Source: JAVKSL01 sp050744085 (lineage in GTDB: Bacteria > Actinomycetota > Acidimicrobiia > Acidimicrobiales > JAJPHD01). Taken from it: 15,256 nt of DNA. This document shows positions 7,535-13,038 of the stretch, in pieces. The notes below the pieces were generated by a model that ran no database searches, was not told the origin of the DNA, and worked only from the letters and a program-made list of their open reading frames with translations. The stretch is taken from NCBI GenBank assembly GCA_050744085.1, contig JBOGGU010000108.1, positions 1 through 15,256 of the forward strand. The letters are read 5' to 3'. The stretch's first letter is position 1. Each line of letters starts with the position of its first letter. A program made the translations under genes and the position numbers.

Positions 7535-8274
7535 GCCGGTGGGTCTCCGAGGATCGAGCCCACATCAGGCACGTCTCCGAGGATCGAGCCCACATCAGCC
7601 ACGTCTCCGAGGATCGAGCCAAGCTCGGCCACCATGCCTGTATAGAAAGGCCCGAACTCTGCATAACGAGACGAGGCCTCGTCGAAGCGCATCGTGTACA
7701 CGACGTCCTTGAGGTCGTCGGGGTGCACTGCGAAAAGCGTGACCCCCCACTCCCAGTCGTCCAGGCCCGCCGAGCCGGTGATCAGCTGGGCCACCCGGCC
7801 GGAGAACCCCCGCCCGACCGCCCCGTGCCCCTGCATCAGCGCCTCCCGCTCGGAGTAGCCCAGGGCGTACCAGTTGTGCCCCTCGCCCCTACGCTTGGAC
7901 ATCGGGTAGAAGCACCACGCCCGCATCCCCTCCACCGGGGGCAGGCTCGGCTCCAGGCGCGGCAACTTCCGGGCTGGCGACAGGCCGGCCGCGTACTCCG
8001 ACACCTCGGTCAGCGACACGTACGACCACACCAGCTCCAGGCCCGCCCCGACCAGGGCGCCCTGCAGGTCGCGCAGGCGCCACAGGTCCGGACCGGCCGC
8101 CATCACACACAGGTCGGCCTTGTGGCCCAGCAGCGCCACCGTCACAACCTGGTAGCCGTCGACCCTGGCGGACTTGACCGCGCTGATCGCCGCCTCGCGC
8201 TCCGCACCTGGGCCCAAGCGGTAGAACAGGTGGAGGACCCCCCACCCCTCAGATGGCGCCAAGGGCTCTGGCAT
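7531..8274 (-). CDS. hemQ: Coproheme decarboxylase (HemQ/ChdC, chlorite dismutase family)
   Basis: This enzyme does the last step of the coproporphyrin-dependent haem pathway of Gram-positive bacteria, oxidatively decarboxylating coproheme to haem b. The 247-residue protein shows the two ferredoxin-like halves of the family. CFYPMSKRRGEGHNWY contains the expected catalytic tyrosine (Y123), MQGHGAVGRGF contains the expected proximal haem histidine (H150), and DDWEWGVTLF and MRFDEASSRYAEFGPFYTG are typical C-terminal signatures. Residues after about 217 are an unusual tail of near-identical decapeptides, VGSILGDVPD, from a 30-bp repeat. The start is ATG at 8274, with a TAGGCT box 9 nt upstream and no Shine-Dalgarno, suggesting a leaderless message. 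It is followed by larE with a 4-nt overlap. No other haem genes are in the window. Confidence 0.9.
   Translation of the reverse strand: MPEPLAPSEGWGVLHLFYRLGPGAEREAAISAVKSARVDGYQVVTVALLGHKADLCVMAAGPDLWRLRDLQGALVGAGLELVWSYVSLTEVSEYAAGLSPARKLPRLEPSLPPVEGMRAWCFYPMSKRRGEGHNWYALGYSEREALMQGHGAVGRGFSGRVAQLITGSAGLDDWEWGVTLFAVHPDDLKDVVYTMRFDEASSRYAEFGPFYTGMVAELGSILGDVADVGSILGDVPDVGSILGDPPA
7543..7632. repeat. 30-bp in-frame tandem repeat, 3 copies, at the hemQ 3' end
   Basis: Units 7543-7572, 7573-7602 and 7603-7632 start with GTCTCCGAGGATCGAGCC. The first two differ by one base and the third diverges in its last 12 bp. They encode repeats of the ELGSILGD/DVGSILGD tail of HemQ and end just before the hemQ/larE overlap. 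Confidence 0.95.
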
Positions 8275-8283
8275 ACGGGGGCC

Positions 8284-8289
8284 AGCCTA
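8284..8289 (-). promoter_or_regulatory. Possible -10 element of a leaderless hemQ promoter
   Basis: TAGGCT on the minus strand ends 9 nt before the hemQ ATG, the same arrangement as upstream of trpC. No -35 box is evident. Confidence 0.4.
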
Positions 8290-8354
8290 GCCGGCGGCTC
8301 CCACGTGGGTGGGCACGGCGGCTGCGGAGCACTGGGCAATATTTCTCCAAAAGA

Positions 8355-8393
8355 CGAAAGGGGGCGCCCCCCGTAAGGAGACGCCCCCTTTCG
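8355..8393 (-). terminator. groEL transcription terminator
   Basis: Arms CGAAAGGGGGCG (8355-8366) and CGCCCCCTTTCG (8382-8393) are perfect 12-bp complements around a 15-nt loop. The hairpin starts 8 nt past the groEL stop and is followed on the minus strand by TCTTTTGG, a short T-rich run. This is the most conventional intrinsic terminator in the window. Confidence 0.85.
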
Positions 8394-8400
8394 AGCTGGG

Positions 8401-10026
8401 TTAGTAGTCCTCCATGCCCCCTGCGCCGGCCATCGCCGCCGACTTCTCTTCGGGCTTGTCCACGATGACCGCCTCTGTGGTGAGGAACAGCGCAGCGATC
8501 GACGCCGCGTTCTGCAGGGCGGAGCGGGTCACCTTGGCCGCGTCGATGACCCCCGCCTTGACCAGGTCCTCGTAGACGCCCGTGGCCGCGTTCAGGCCCT
8601 CGTTGGCCTTCTTCAGGTGGCGGACCTTGTCGACCACGACCCCGCCCTCCATGCCTGCGTTCACCGCGATCTGCTTGAGCGGCTCCTCGACGGCCCGGGC
8701 CACGATGCGCGCACCGGTGGCCTCGTCGCCCTGGAGGGACTCTGCCGCAGCGAGGATCGCCTTTTGCGCCCGGAGCAGGGCAACGCCACCGCCGGGGACC
8801 ACGCCCTCCTCGATGGCGGCCTTGGTCGTCGACACGGCGTCCTCGATGCGGTGCTTCTTCTCCTTGAGCTCGGTCTCGGTGGCGGCGCCCACCTTGATGA
8901 CCGCTACCCCGCCGGACAGCTTGGCCAGGCGCTCCTGGAGCTTCTCCAAGTCGTAGTCAGAGTCGGTGTGCTCCATCTCGGCCTTGATCTGCTTGATCCG
9001 GCCCTTGATGTCCTCGTCGGCACCGCCGCCCTCGACCAGGGTGGTCTCGTCCTTGGTGACGACGATCTTGCGCGCCCGGCCGAGCAGGTCCAGGGTCGCG
9101 TTCTCCAGCTTGAGGCCCACCTCCTCGGCAATGACCTGCCCACCGGTCAGGATCGCCATGTCCTGGAGCATCGCCTTGCGGCGCTCCCCGAAACCCGGCG
9201 CCTTGACCGCAGCCGACTTGAAGGTCCCGCGGATCTTGTTGACCACCAGCGTGGCCAGGGCCTCGCCTTCGAGGTCCTCGGAGAGGATGAACAGGGGCTT
9301 GCCGGACTGCATGACCTTCTCCAGCACCGGCAGCAGGTCCCGTACCGCGGTGATCTTCGAGGAGGTCAGCAAGATGTAGGGGTCCTCGAGCACCGCCTCC
9401 ATGCGGTCGGCGTCGGTCACGAAGTACGGCGAGATGTAGCCCTTGTCGAAGCGCATCCCCTCGACCAGGTCCATCTCCATCCCGAAGGTCTGGGACTCCT
9501 CTACAGTGATGACCCCGTCCTTGCCCACCTTGTCGATGGCCTCGGATATCATCCCACCGATCTCGCTGTCGGCAGCTGAGATGGAGGCAACCTGGGCGAT
9601 CTGGTCCTTGGCGTCCGCTCCCTTGGAGATCGTCTTCAGGGACTTGACTGCTACCTCGACGGCTGCCTCGATGCCCCGCTTGAGCGACATCGGGTTGGCG
9701 CCGGCTGCCACGTTGCGCAGGCCCTCCCGGACCATCGCCCAGGCCAGCACGGTGGCGGTGGTGGTGCCGTCCCCGGCAACGTCGTCGGTCTTCTTGGCGA
9801 CCTCCTTGACCAGCTCGGCCCCGATCTTCTCGTAGGGGTCCTCCAGCTCGATCTCCCTGGCGATGGAGACGCCGTCGTTGGTGATGGTGGGGGCTCCCCA
9901 CTTCTTCTCCAGCACCACATTGCGGCCCTTGGGGCCGAGCGTGACGCGCACGGCGTCAGCCAGCTGGTTCATGCCGCTCTCGAGCGCCCTGCGGGCTACC
10001 TCGTCGTACGCGATCAGCTTGGGCAT
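8401..10026 (-). CDS. groEL: 60-kDa chaperonin GroEL
   Basis: GroEL is the ATP-driven cytosolic folding chamber, working with GroES. From ATG 10026 the protein has 541 residues, the normal length. Visible motifs include VRVTLGPKGRNVVLEKKWGAP, the ATP-site GDGTTTATVLA, GGMISEAIDKVGKDGVITVEE, the substrate-binding apical region YISPYFVTD, and VVPGGGVALLRA. The frame is open to 10098, but conserved GroEL begins MPKLIAYDE, and GGAGGGA lies about 8 nt upstream of ATG 10026; the longer version would also start within the CIRCE/promoter region. The C-terminus is AAMAGAGGMEDY, without the long GGM tail of E. coli or the His-rich tail of some actinobacterial GroEL1. No groES is adjacent, which suggests a separate groEL locus as in many actinomycetes. 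It is controlled by a CIRCE element. Confidence 0.97.
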   Translation of the reverse strand: MPKLIAYDEVARRALESGMNQLADAVRVTLGPKGRNVVLEKKWGAPTITNDGVSIAREIELEDPYEKIGAELVKEVAKKTDDVAGDGTTTATVLAWAMVREGLRNVAAGANPMSLKRGIEAAVEVAVKSLKTISKGADAKDQIAQVASISAADSEIGGMISEAIDKVGKDGVITVEESQTFGMEMDLVEGMRFDKGYISPYFVTDADRMEAVLEDPYILLTSSKITAVRDLLPVLEKVMQSGKPLFILSEDLEGEALATLVVNKIRGTFKSAAVKAPGFGERRKAMLQDMAILTGGQVIAEEVGLKLENATLDLLGRARKIVVTKDETTLVEGGGADEDIKGRIKQIKAEMEHTDSDYDLEKLQERLAKLSGGVAVIKVGAATETELKEKKHRIEDAVSTTKAAIEEGVVPGGGVALLRAQKAILAAAESLQGDEATGARIVARAVEEPLKQIAVNAGMEGGVVVDKVRHLKKANEGLNAATGVYEDLVKAGVIDAAKVTRSALQNAASIAALFLTTEAVIVDKPEEKSAAMAGAGGMEDY

Positions 10027-10064
10027 GTGTTTGGTTCCCTCCGTTTGAGCTCTGGATCGTGTCG

Positions 10065-10091
10065 TTAGCACTCTAGCCGGTCGAGTGCTAA
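10065..10091 (-). promoter_or_regulatory. CIRCE operator (HrcA binding site) of groEL
   Basis: TTAGCACTC-N9-GAGTGCTAA is a perfect match to the CIRCE consensus, with arms 10065-10073 and 10083-10091. HrcA bound here represses chaperone genes until heat or misfolding titrates it. The site overlaps the predicted groEL promoter. Confidence 0.97.
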
Positions 10092-10098
10092 CAGCCAA
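10070..10098 (-). promoter_or_regulatory. Predicted groEL promoter overlapping CIRCE
   Basis: On the minus strand TTGGCT (10098-10093) and TAGAGT (10075-10070) are separated by exactly 17 nt. The -10 hexamer lies partly inside one CIRCE arm and the spacer covers the other, so HrcA binding would exclude RNA polymerase. Confidence 0.7.
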
Positions 10099-10207
10099 CC
10101 CCTCTTTTCGAAATCTTGCCCGGTGGTCGTGCGGCCCCCGTGCCCACTGGCGCGTAGCCCGCCCTCGCCCCCGCCCTCGCCCTCGCCCCCGCCGGGCCGT
10201 CAGGCGC

Positions 10208-10258
10208 CGAACTTGGCAGGATCGATGACGCTGAGGGTCATCGATCCTGCCAAGTTCG
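10208..10258 (-). terminator. 22-bp perfect inverted repeat after the thrC-cysO operon
   Basis: Arms 10208-10229 and 10237-10258 are perfectly complementary (22 bp) with a 7-nt loop. The left arm begins CGAACTTGGCAGGATC. It starts 1 nt beyond the cysO-like stop and lies upstream of the groEL promoter, so it probably ends the operon and insulates groEL. There is no T-tract. Its arm resembles that of the repeat at 12003-12069. Confidence 0.7.
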
Positions 10259-10259
10259 C

Positions 10260-10535
10260 TCAGCCGCCTGCCACCGCCGGCACGATGGACATGGTCGCTC
10301 CGTCGGCCACCGGGGTGAGCAGGCCGTCCAGGAATCGCACGTCCTCGTCGGCCAGGAACACGTTCACGAAGCGCCGCAGCTTGCCGTCGTCGTCGAAGAG
10401 TCGGCTGGCCATCCCGGGGTGGGCGGCATCGAGCGCCTTCAGCACGGCCTCGACGGTCGCGCCCTCGACGGCTACCTCGCCTGCGCCTCCCGTGAGGCTG
10501 CGCAGCTGGGTTGGGACTCTCACTCTGACGCTCAA
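10260..10535 (-). CDS. CysO/MoaD/ThiS-family sulfur carrier protein
   Basis: A 91-residue beta-grasp protein that closely resembles mycobacterial CysO. It starts SVRVRVPTQLRSLTGG, continues GKLRRFVNVFLADEDVRF and ends MSIVPAVAGG. The C-terminal Gly-Gly is the site that is adenylated and converted to a thiocarboxylate, which then delivers sulfide to a PLP enzyme. In Mycobacterium the partner is CysM; here the partner is most likely the threonine-synthase-like gene directly upstream. The start is TTG at 10535, overlapping the thrC stop as TTGA, with AGGTG 5 nt upstream. The frame is open further upstream to 10724, but that part is the antisense-free shadow of the thrC end and includes a PTG repeat. 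No MoeZ-type activating enzyme or Mec hydrolase is seen in the window. The family is clear; the exact acceptor is inferred. Confidence 0.9.
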   Translation of the reverse strand: MSVRVRVPTQLRSLTGGAGEVAVEGATVEAVLKALDAAHPGMASRLFDDDGKLRRFVNVFLADEDVRFLDGLLTPVADGATMSIVPAVAGG

Positions 10536-11830
10536 CTCGGCACCTTTTCTAGTCGCGCCCGTCGGTCCAGTCGGTCCAGTCGGTCCAGTCGGGACAGTGA
10601 CTCCTCCGCCTCGGCGAAGGCGTCCACTGTCGGGGCGATGGTCGCGCTGGGACGGCACACGCCTGCCGATGCCACCGTGGTGACCGTCTTCAGCCCGTGG
10701 CCGCTCACGTACACCACGACGCACTCGTCGGGACGGATCACTCCCTGGTTGGCGAGCTTGGCCAGGCTGGCGATCGTCACCCCGCCCGCCATCTCGGTGA
10801 AGATACCCTCGGTGCGGGCGAGGAGCATGATCCCCTCCAGGGCCTCGTCGTCGGTGACCGCGGCCAGGGCGCCGCCGCTCCGGCGTACCGTGTCCAGGGC
10901 GTACCAGCCGTCTGCGGGGTTGCCAATCGCCAGGGACTTGGCCAGGGTGGTGGGCTTGACCGGCCTGACGTGGTCTGCCCCGCTGGCGAATGCCCCAGCG
11001 ACCGGCGAGCAGCCCGTGGGTTGGGCGCCCGAGATCCTCACGTGGGCCTCTGTCGGGAGCAGGCCCACCTTGTGCAGCTCACCGAATCCCTTGTGGACCT
11101 TGACCAGCTGGGCGCCCGAGCCGACCGGCACCACCACGTGGTCGGGCGCCCGCCAGCCCAGCTGCTCAGCCACCTCGTACGCCAGGGTCTTGGAGCCTTC
11201 GGCGTAGTAGGTGCGAAGGTTGATGTTGACGAAGGCCCAGGTCGGCCGCTCCGCGGTCAGCTCGGCGCAGAGACGGTTGACTGCGTCGTAGTTACCCTCC
11301 ACTGCCACCAGGTGACCCCCGTAGACCGCGCTGGCGGTGATCTTGGCTGGCTCGAGGTCGGCGGGGAACAGGACATAGGACTCCATACCCGCCTTGGCTG
11401 CGTGGGCCGAGACCGCGTTGGCCAGGTTGCCGGTAGAGGCGCAGGCCGCCACGTCGAAGCCCAGCTGGCGAGCTGCGGTGAGGGCGACGGAGACCACCCG
11501 GTCCTTGAACGAGCCTGTCGGGTTGAGCGAGTCGTTCTTGACCCAGCACTCTCCAAGGCCCAGCTCGGCGGCGAGGCGGTCGGCCCGGACCAGGGGGGTG
11601 CCCCCAGCCCCCAGGTCCACGAGGTCGGTCGGGTCGGCGGGCAGGAGGTCTGCGAAGCGCCAGACGGTGTGCGGGCCGGCTTCGATGCGCTCGCGGCTGA
11701 CGTGCGCTGCGATGGCCCCGTAGTCGTAGGTCACCTCCAGCGGGCCGAAGCAGTACTCGCACACGTGGAGGGCCTCCGCTGGGTAGGCGCGGCCACATTC
11801 CCGGCACTCCAGTCCTTCGACGTAGCTCAC
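10532..11830 (-). CDS. thrC: Threonine-synthase-like PLP enzyme (possible homocysteine synthase)
   Basis: Fold type II PLP enzyme of 432 residues. An N-terminal zinc-ribbon-like region has C9-x2-C12 and C24-x2-C27. WVKNDSLNPTGSFKDR holds the PLP lysine (K109), ACASTGNLANAV the substrate loop, VPVGSGAQL the phosphate-binding loop, and GHGLKT lies near the end. Annotation transfer would give threonine synthase, O-phosphohomoserine to threonine. However, the gene is translationally linked to a CysO-like sulfur carrier and preceded by a SAM-I-clan riboswitch. That points to the related beta/gamma-replacement with sulfide, giving homocysteine. The sequence does not discriminate between the two. 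The start is GTG at 11830 with a strong AGGAGG ending 4 nt upstream. The C-terminus (LSRLDRLDRLDRRARLEKVPS is split here as SRLDRLDRLDRR then ARLEKVPS) is a 9-bp repeat product beyond the fold. Confidence 0.88.
   Translation of the reverse strand: MSYVEGLECRECGRAYPAEALHVCEYCFGPLEVTYDYGAIAAHVSRERIEAGPHTVWRFADLLPADPTDLVDLGAGGTPLVRADRLAAELGLGECWVKNDSLNPTGSFKDRVVSVALTAARQLGFDVAACASTGNLANAVSAHAAKAGMESYVLFPADLEPAKITASAVYGGHLVAVEGNYDAVNRLCAELTAERPTWAFVNINLRTYYAEGSKTLAYEVAEQLGWRAPDHVVVPVGSGAQLVKVHKGFGELHKVGLLPTEAHVRISGAQPTGCSPVAGAFASGADHVRPVKPTTLAKSLAIGNPADGWYALDTVRRSGGALAAVTDDEALEGIMLLARTEGIFTEMAGGVTIASLAKLANQGVIRPDECVVVYVSGHGLKTVTTVASAGVCRPSATIAPTVDAFAEAEESLSRLDRLDRLDRRARLEKVPS
10561..10596. repeat. 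9-bp in-frame tandem repeat, about 4 copies, at the thrC 3' end
   Basis: Three identical units GTCGGTCCA (10561-10569, 10570-10578, 10579-10587) and one imperfect copy (10588-10596). They encode LDR tripeptides at the C-terminus of the ThrC-like protein, about 25 nt before the thrC/cysO overlap. Confidence 0.9.
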
Positions 11831-11837
11831 GTCTCCT

Positions 11838-11925
11838 CCTCATCGGTCGGGCGTTGGCACCAGGCGAGGATCTCGCTGGTTGCCGCGACGTCTGCGGGCC
11901 CGTCCCTCAGTCGCTCTGGATGATG
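11838..11925 (-). ncRNA. SAM-I-clan riboswitch (S-box) in the thrC-cysO leader
   Basis: The minus-strand leader contains, in order and spacing, the S-box core: AUCCAGAG, GAGGGACGGGCCC, GCGGCAACC, GGUGCCAA and GAUGAG. Helices can be drawn. P1 pairs CAUCAUC (11925-11919) with GAUGAGG (11844-11838) with one mismatch. P2 pairs GCGAC with GUCGC. P3 is CCAGCGAG with CUCG-C-CUGG, a perfect stem with one bulged C. P4 is very short or missing, so it may be the SAM-I/IV variant rather than classical SAM-I. The 3' strand of P1 overlaps the AGGAGG of thrC, so SAM binding should hide the ribosome-binding site; no terminator is present. Expected effect: high SAM shuts off translation of thrC and cysO. Confidence 0.9.
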
Positions 11926-11930
11926 GCCTT

Positions 11931-11961
11931 ATTATATGTGCCCACGCCGCTGAGTCGTCAA
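11931..11961 (-). promoter_or_regulatory. Promoter of the riboswitch-thrC-cysO operon
   Basis: TTGACG (11961-11956) and a consensus TATAAT (11936-11931) are separated by 19 nt on the minus strand. Transcription would begin near 11924, exactly at the 5' strand of riboswitch helix P1. The AT-rich -10 stands out in this GC-rich window. Confidence 0.75.
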
Positions 11962-12002
11962 ACCGGGATCCCAGGACGCCCGCCGGGGTGCCAGCCGGGG
12001 TG

Positions 12003-12069
12003 CCAGCCGGCGAACTTTGGTGGATTGATGCCCTCCAGAGGCCTTAATCCACCAAAGTTCGCCGGCTGG
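12003..12069 (-). terminator. 24-bp perfect inverted repeat after the LytR_C gene
   Basis: Arms 12003-12026 and 12046-12069 are perfect complements (24 bp) around a 19-nt loop. The arm includes GGCGAACTTTGGTGGATT. It lies 19 nt past the LytR_C-gene stop and upstream of the thrC promoter, so it probably terminates the former. There is no T-tract. The core is similar to the arm at 10208-10229. Confidence 0.7.
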
Positions 12070-12088
12070 TCGGGGGCTGGGGGTCGGA

Positions 12089-12721
12089 TTACCCACTCGT
12101 GGAGGTGGTGGAGGTGGTGGAGGTGGTGGAGGTCGTGGAGGTCGTGGAGGTCCCAGGCTGGGCGCCGAGCGATGCGGGGCTGGCGAAGCGCCTGGCCAAG
12201 GTGGGCCCTTCGATCACCACGACGTCGACTCCTTTGGTGCTGGCGACTGGGACGGAGGTGGTGAGCGGCGCCACGGCATTGGGCGGCTCGCCTAGAAGCT
12301 TGCCCAGTGCAGCGGCCTCCAGGTCGTAGCCCGCGGCGTAGTACACCGCCGAGGCCGAGGCGGGCGAGGTGGTGTCGGCGGGCGCCTGGACCGAGTAGCC
12401 CACCTTCTTGAGGGCATTGCCAAGGTTGGCGGACCCCGCCGGGACACTGGTCCCATTGGCAACCAGGACCGTCACCTTCGCTGGTGGGATCGTGGTCGGC
12501 GTGGGCCCCGGTGCCGCGTTCCTGGGGGATTGGGTCGGCATGGTGGGCGGCGTGACAGTGCTGGTGGTGGTCGAACCCGCAACCTTGGGCGAGGGGAGCG
12601 AACGGACGAGCACCGCGCCCACGACTACTGCGACCACCAAGAGGACGATCCCGCGGCCAATGGCCAGTCCCGATGGGCCACCGGGCGGCCTGCGACCGGG
12701 CGCGTGCCGACCGCTACTCAC
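12089..12721 (-). CDS. Membrane-anchored LytR_C domain protein (VirR-like)
   Basis: The 210 residues have a basic, Pro/Gly-rich N-terminus, one transmembrane segment (about 22-42, IGRGIVLLVVAVVVGAVLV) and a Thr/Pro-rich external linker. A LytR C-terminal domain follows from about 82 (KVTVLVANGTSVPAGSANLG, AVYYAAGYDLEAAALGKLLG, VDVVVIEG). The tail is made of TST repeats. LytR_C proteins bind or affect cell-wall polymers; the mycobacterial counterpart Rv0431 (VirR) sits next to the DUF3263 gene Rv0430, the same pairing as here. The start is GTG at 12721, whose G is shared with the TAG stop of the upstream gene (TAGTG), with no Shine-Dalgarno, so translation is probably coupled. The domain lacks the LCP catalytic domain of full LytR-CpsA-Psr proteins, so it is not a phosphotransferase. 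Confidence 0.82.
   Translation of the reverse strand: MSSGRHAPGRRPPGGPSGLAIGRGIVLLVVAVVVGAVLVRSLPSPKVAGSTTTSTVTPPTMPTQSPRNAAPGPTPTTIPPAKVTVLVANGTSVPAGSANLGNALKKVGYSVQAPADTTSPASASAVYYAAGYDLEAAALGKLLGEPPNAVAPLTTSVPVASTKGVDVVVIEGPTLARRFASPASLGAQPGTSTTSTTSTTSTTSTTSTSG
12099..12152. repeat. 9-bp in-frame tandem repeat, 6 copies, at the LytR_C gene 3' end
   Basis: Six units, three GTGGAGGTG and three GTGGAGGTC, run from 12099 to 12152. On the minus strand they encode a C-terminal run of TST tripeptides ending three codons before the TAA stop. Confidence 0.95.
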
Positions 12722-12978
12722 TACGACGGTCGTTGCCGGGCTGGGGGCCCAACGAGACGGACCCGTCGGCGATGGTTACGCTGGCGGCGCAGGCGGCGCA
12801 CAAGCATTGGATCGTAGCCGATGGCGTCGTCCGTCTGTATGAGATCGGCGAGGAGTCGGTAGTAGTGGCTGGACGACAGGGCGAGGACACGGCGAATCGC
12901 CACATGCTTCGGCTCCGGCCTGGTCCACCAGTTGCGCTCGAAGTCCAGCATGGCCCGCTGGCGAGCTGATAATGACAT
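12721..12978 (-). CDS. DUF3263 family protein
   Basis: From ATG 12978 the protein has 85 residues: MSLSARQRAMLDFERNWW, then HVAIRRVLALSSSHYYRLLADLI, DPMLVRRLRRQRNHRRRV. The FERxWW motif, the SxxxYYRxL segment and the basic C-terminus are diagnostic of DUF3263, a small actinobacterial family of unknown function with a probable helix-turn-helix core. The frame is open up to a TTG at 13014, but ATG 12978 fits the start of homologues. No good Shine-Dalgarno is seen; AAGG abuts the ATG. It is followed by the LytR_C gene with a 1-nt TAGTG overlap, the same order as Rv0430-Rv0431. A DNA-binding regulatory role is plausible but unproven. Confidence 0.82.
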   Translation of the reverse strand: MSLSARQRAMLDFERNWWTRPEPKHVAIRRVLALSSSHYYRLLADLIQTDDAIGYDPMLVRRLRRQRNHRRRVRLVGPPARQRPS

Positions 12979-13038
12979 CCTTGGCAGCTTGACCACCTCG
13001 GCGGCCCGAGTCAAGGACCGCTACCCTCGGATGCTCTA

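Noticed and set aside
10027..10098. 24-residue N-terminal extension of GroEL
   Set aside because: It would be encoded by the leader containing CIRCE and the promoter; conserved GroEL starts at MPKLIAYDE with a good Shine-Dalgarno.
10536..10724. N-terminal extension of the CysO-like protein with PTGPTG repeats
   Set aside because: This stretch is the out-of-frame reading of the thrC 3' end. The family starts at SVRVRVPTQL, and TTG 10535 has a Shine-Dalgarno and the TTGA overlap.
10697..11923. 408-codon plus-strand open frame over thrC and the riboswitch
   Set aside because: Antisense to thrC; no motifs, and it would run through the riboswitch.
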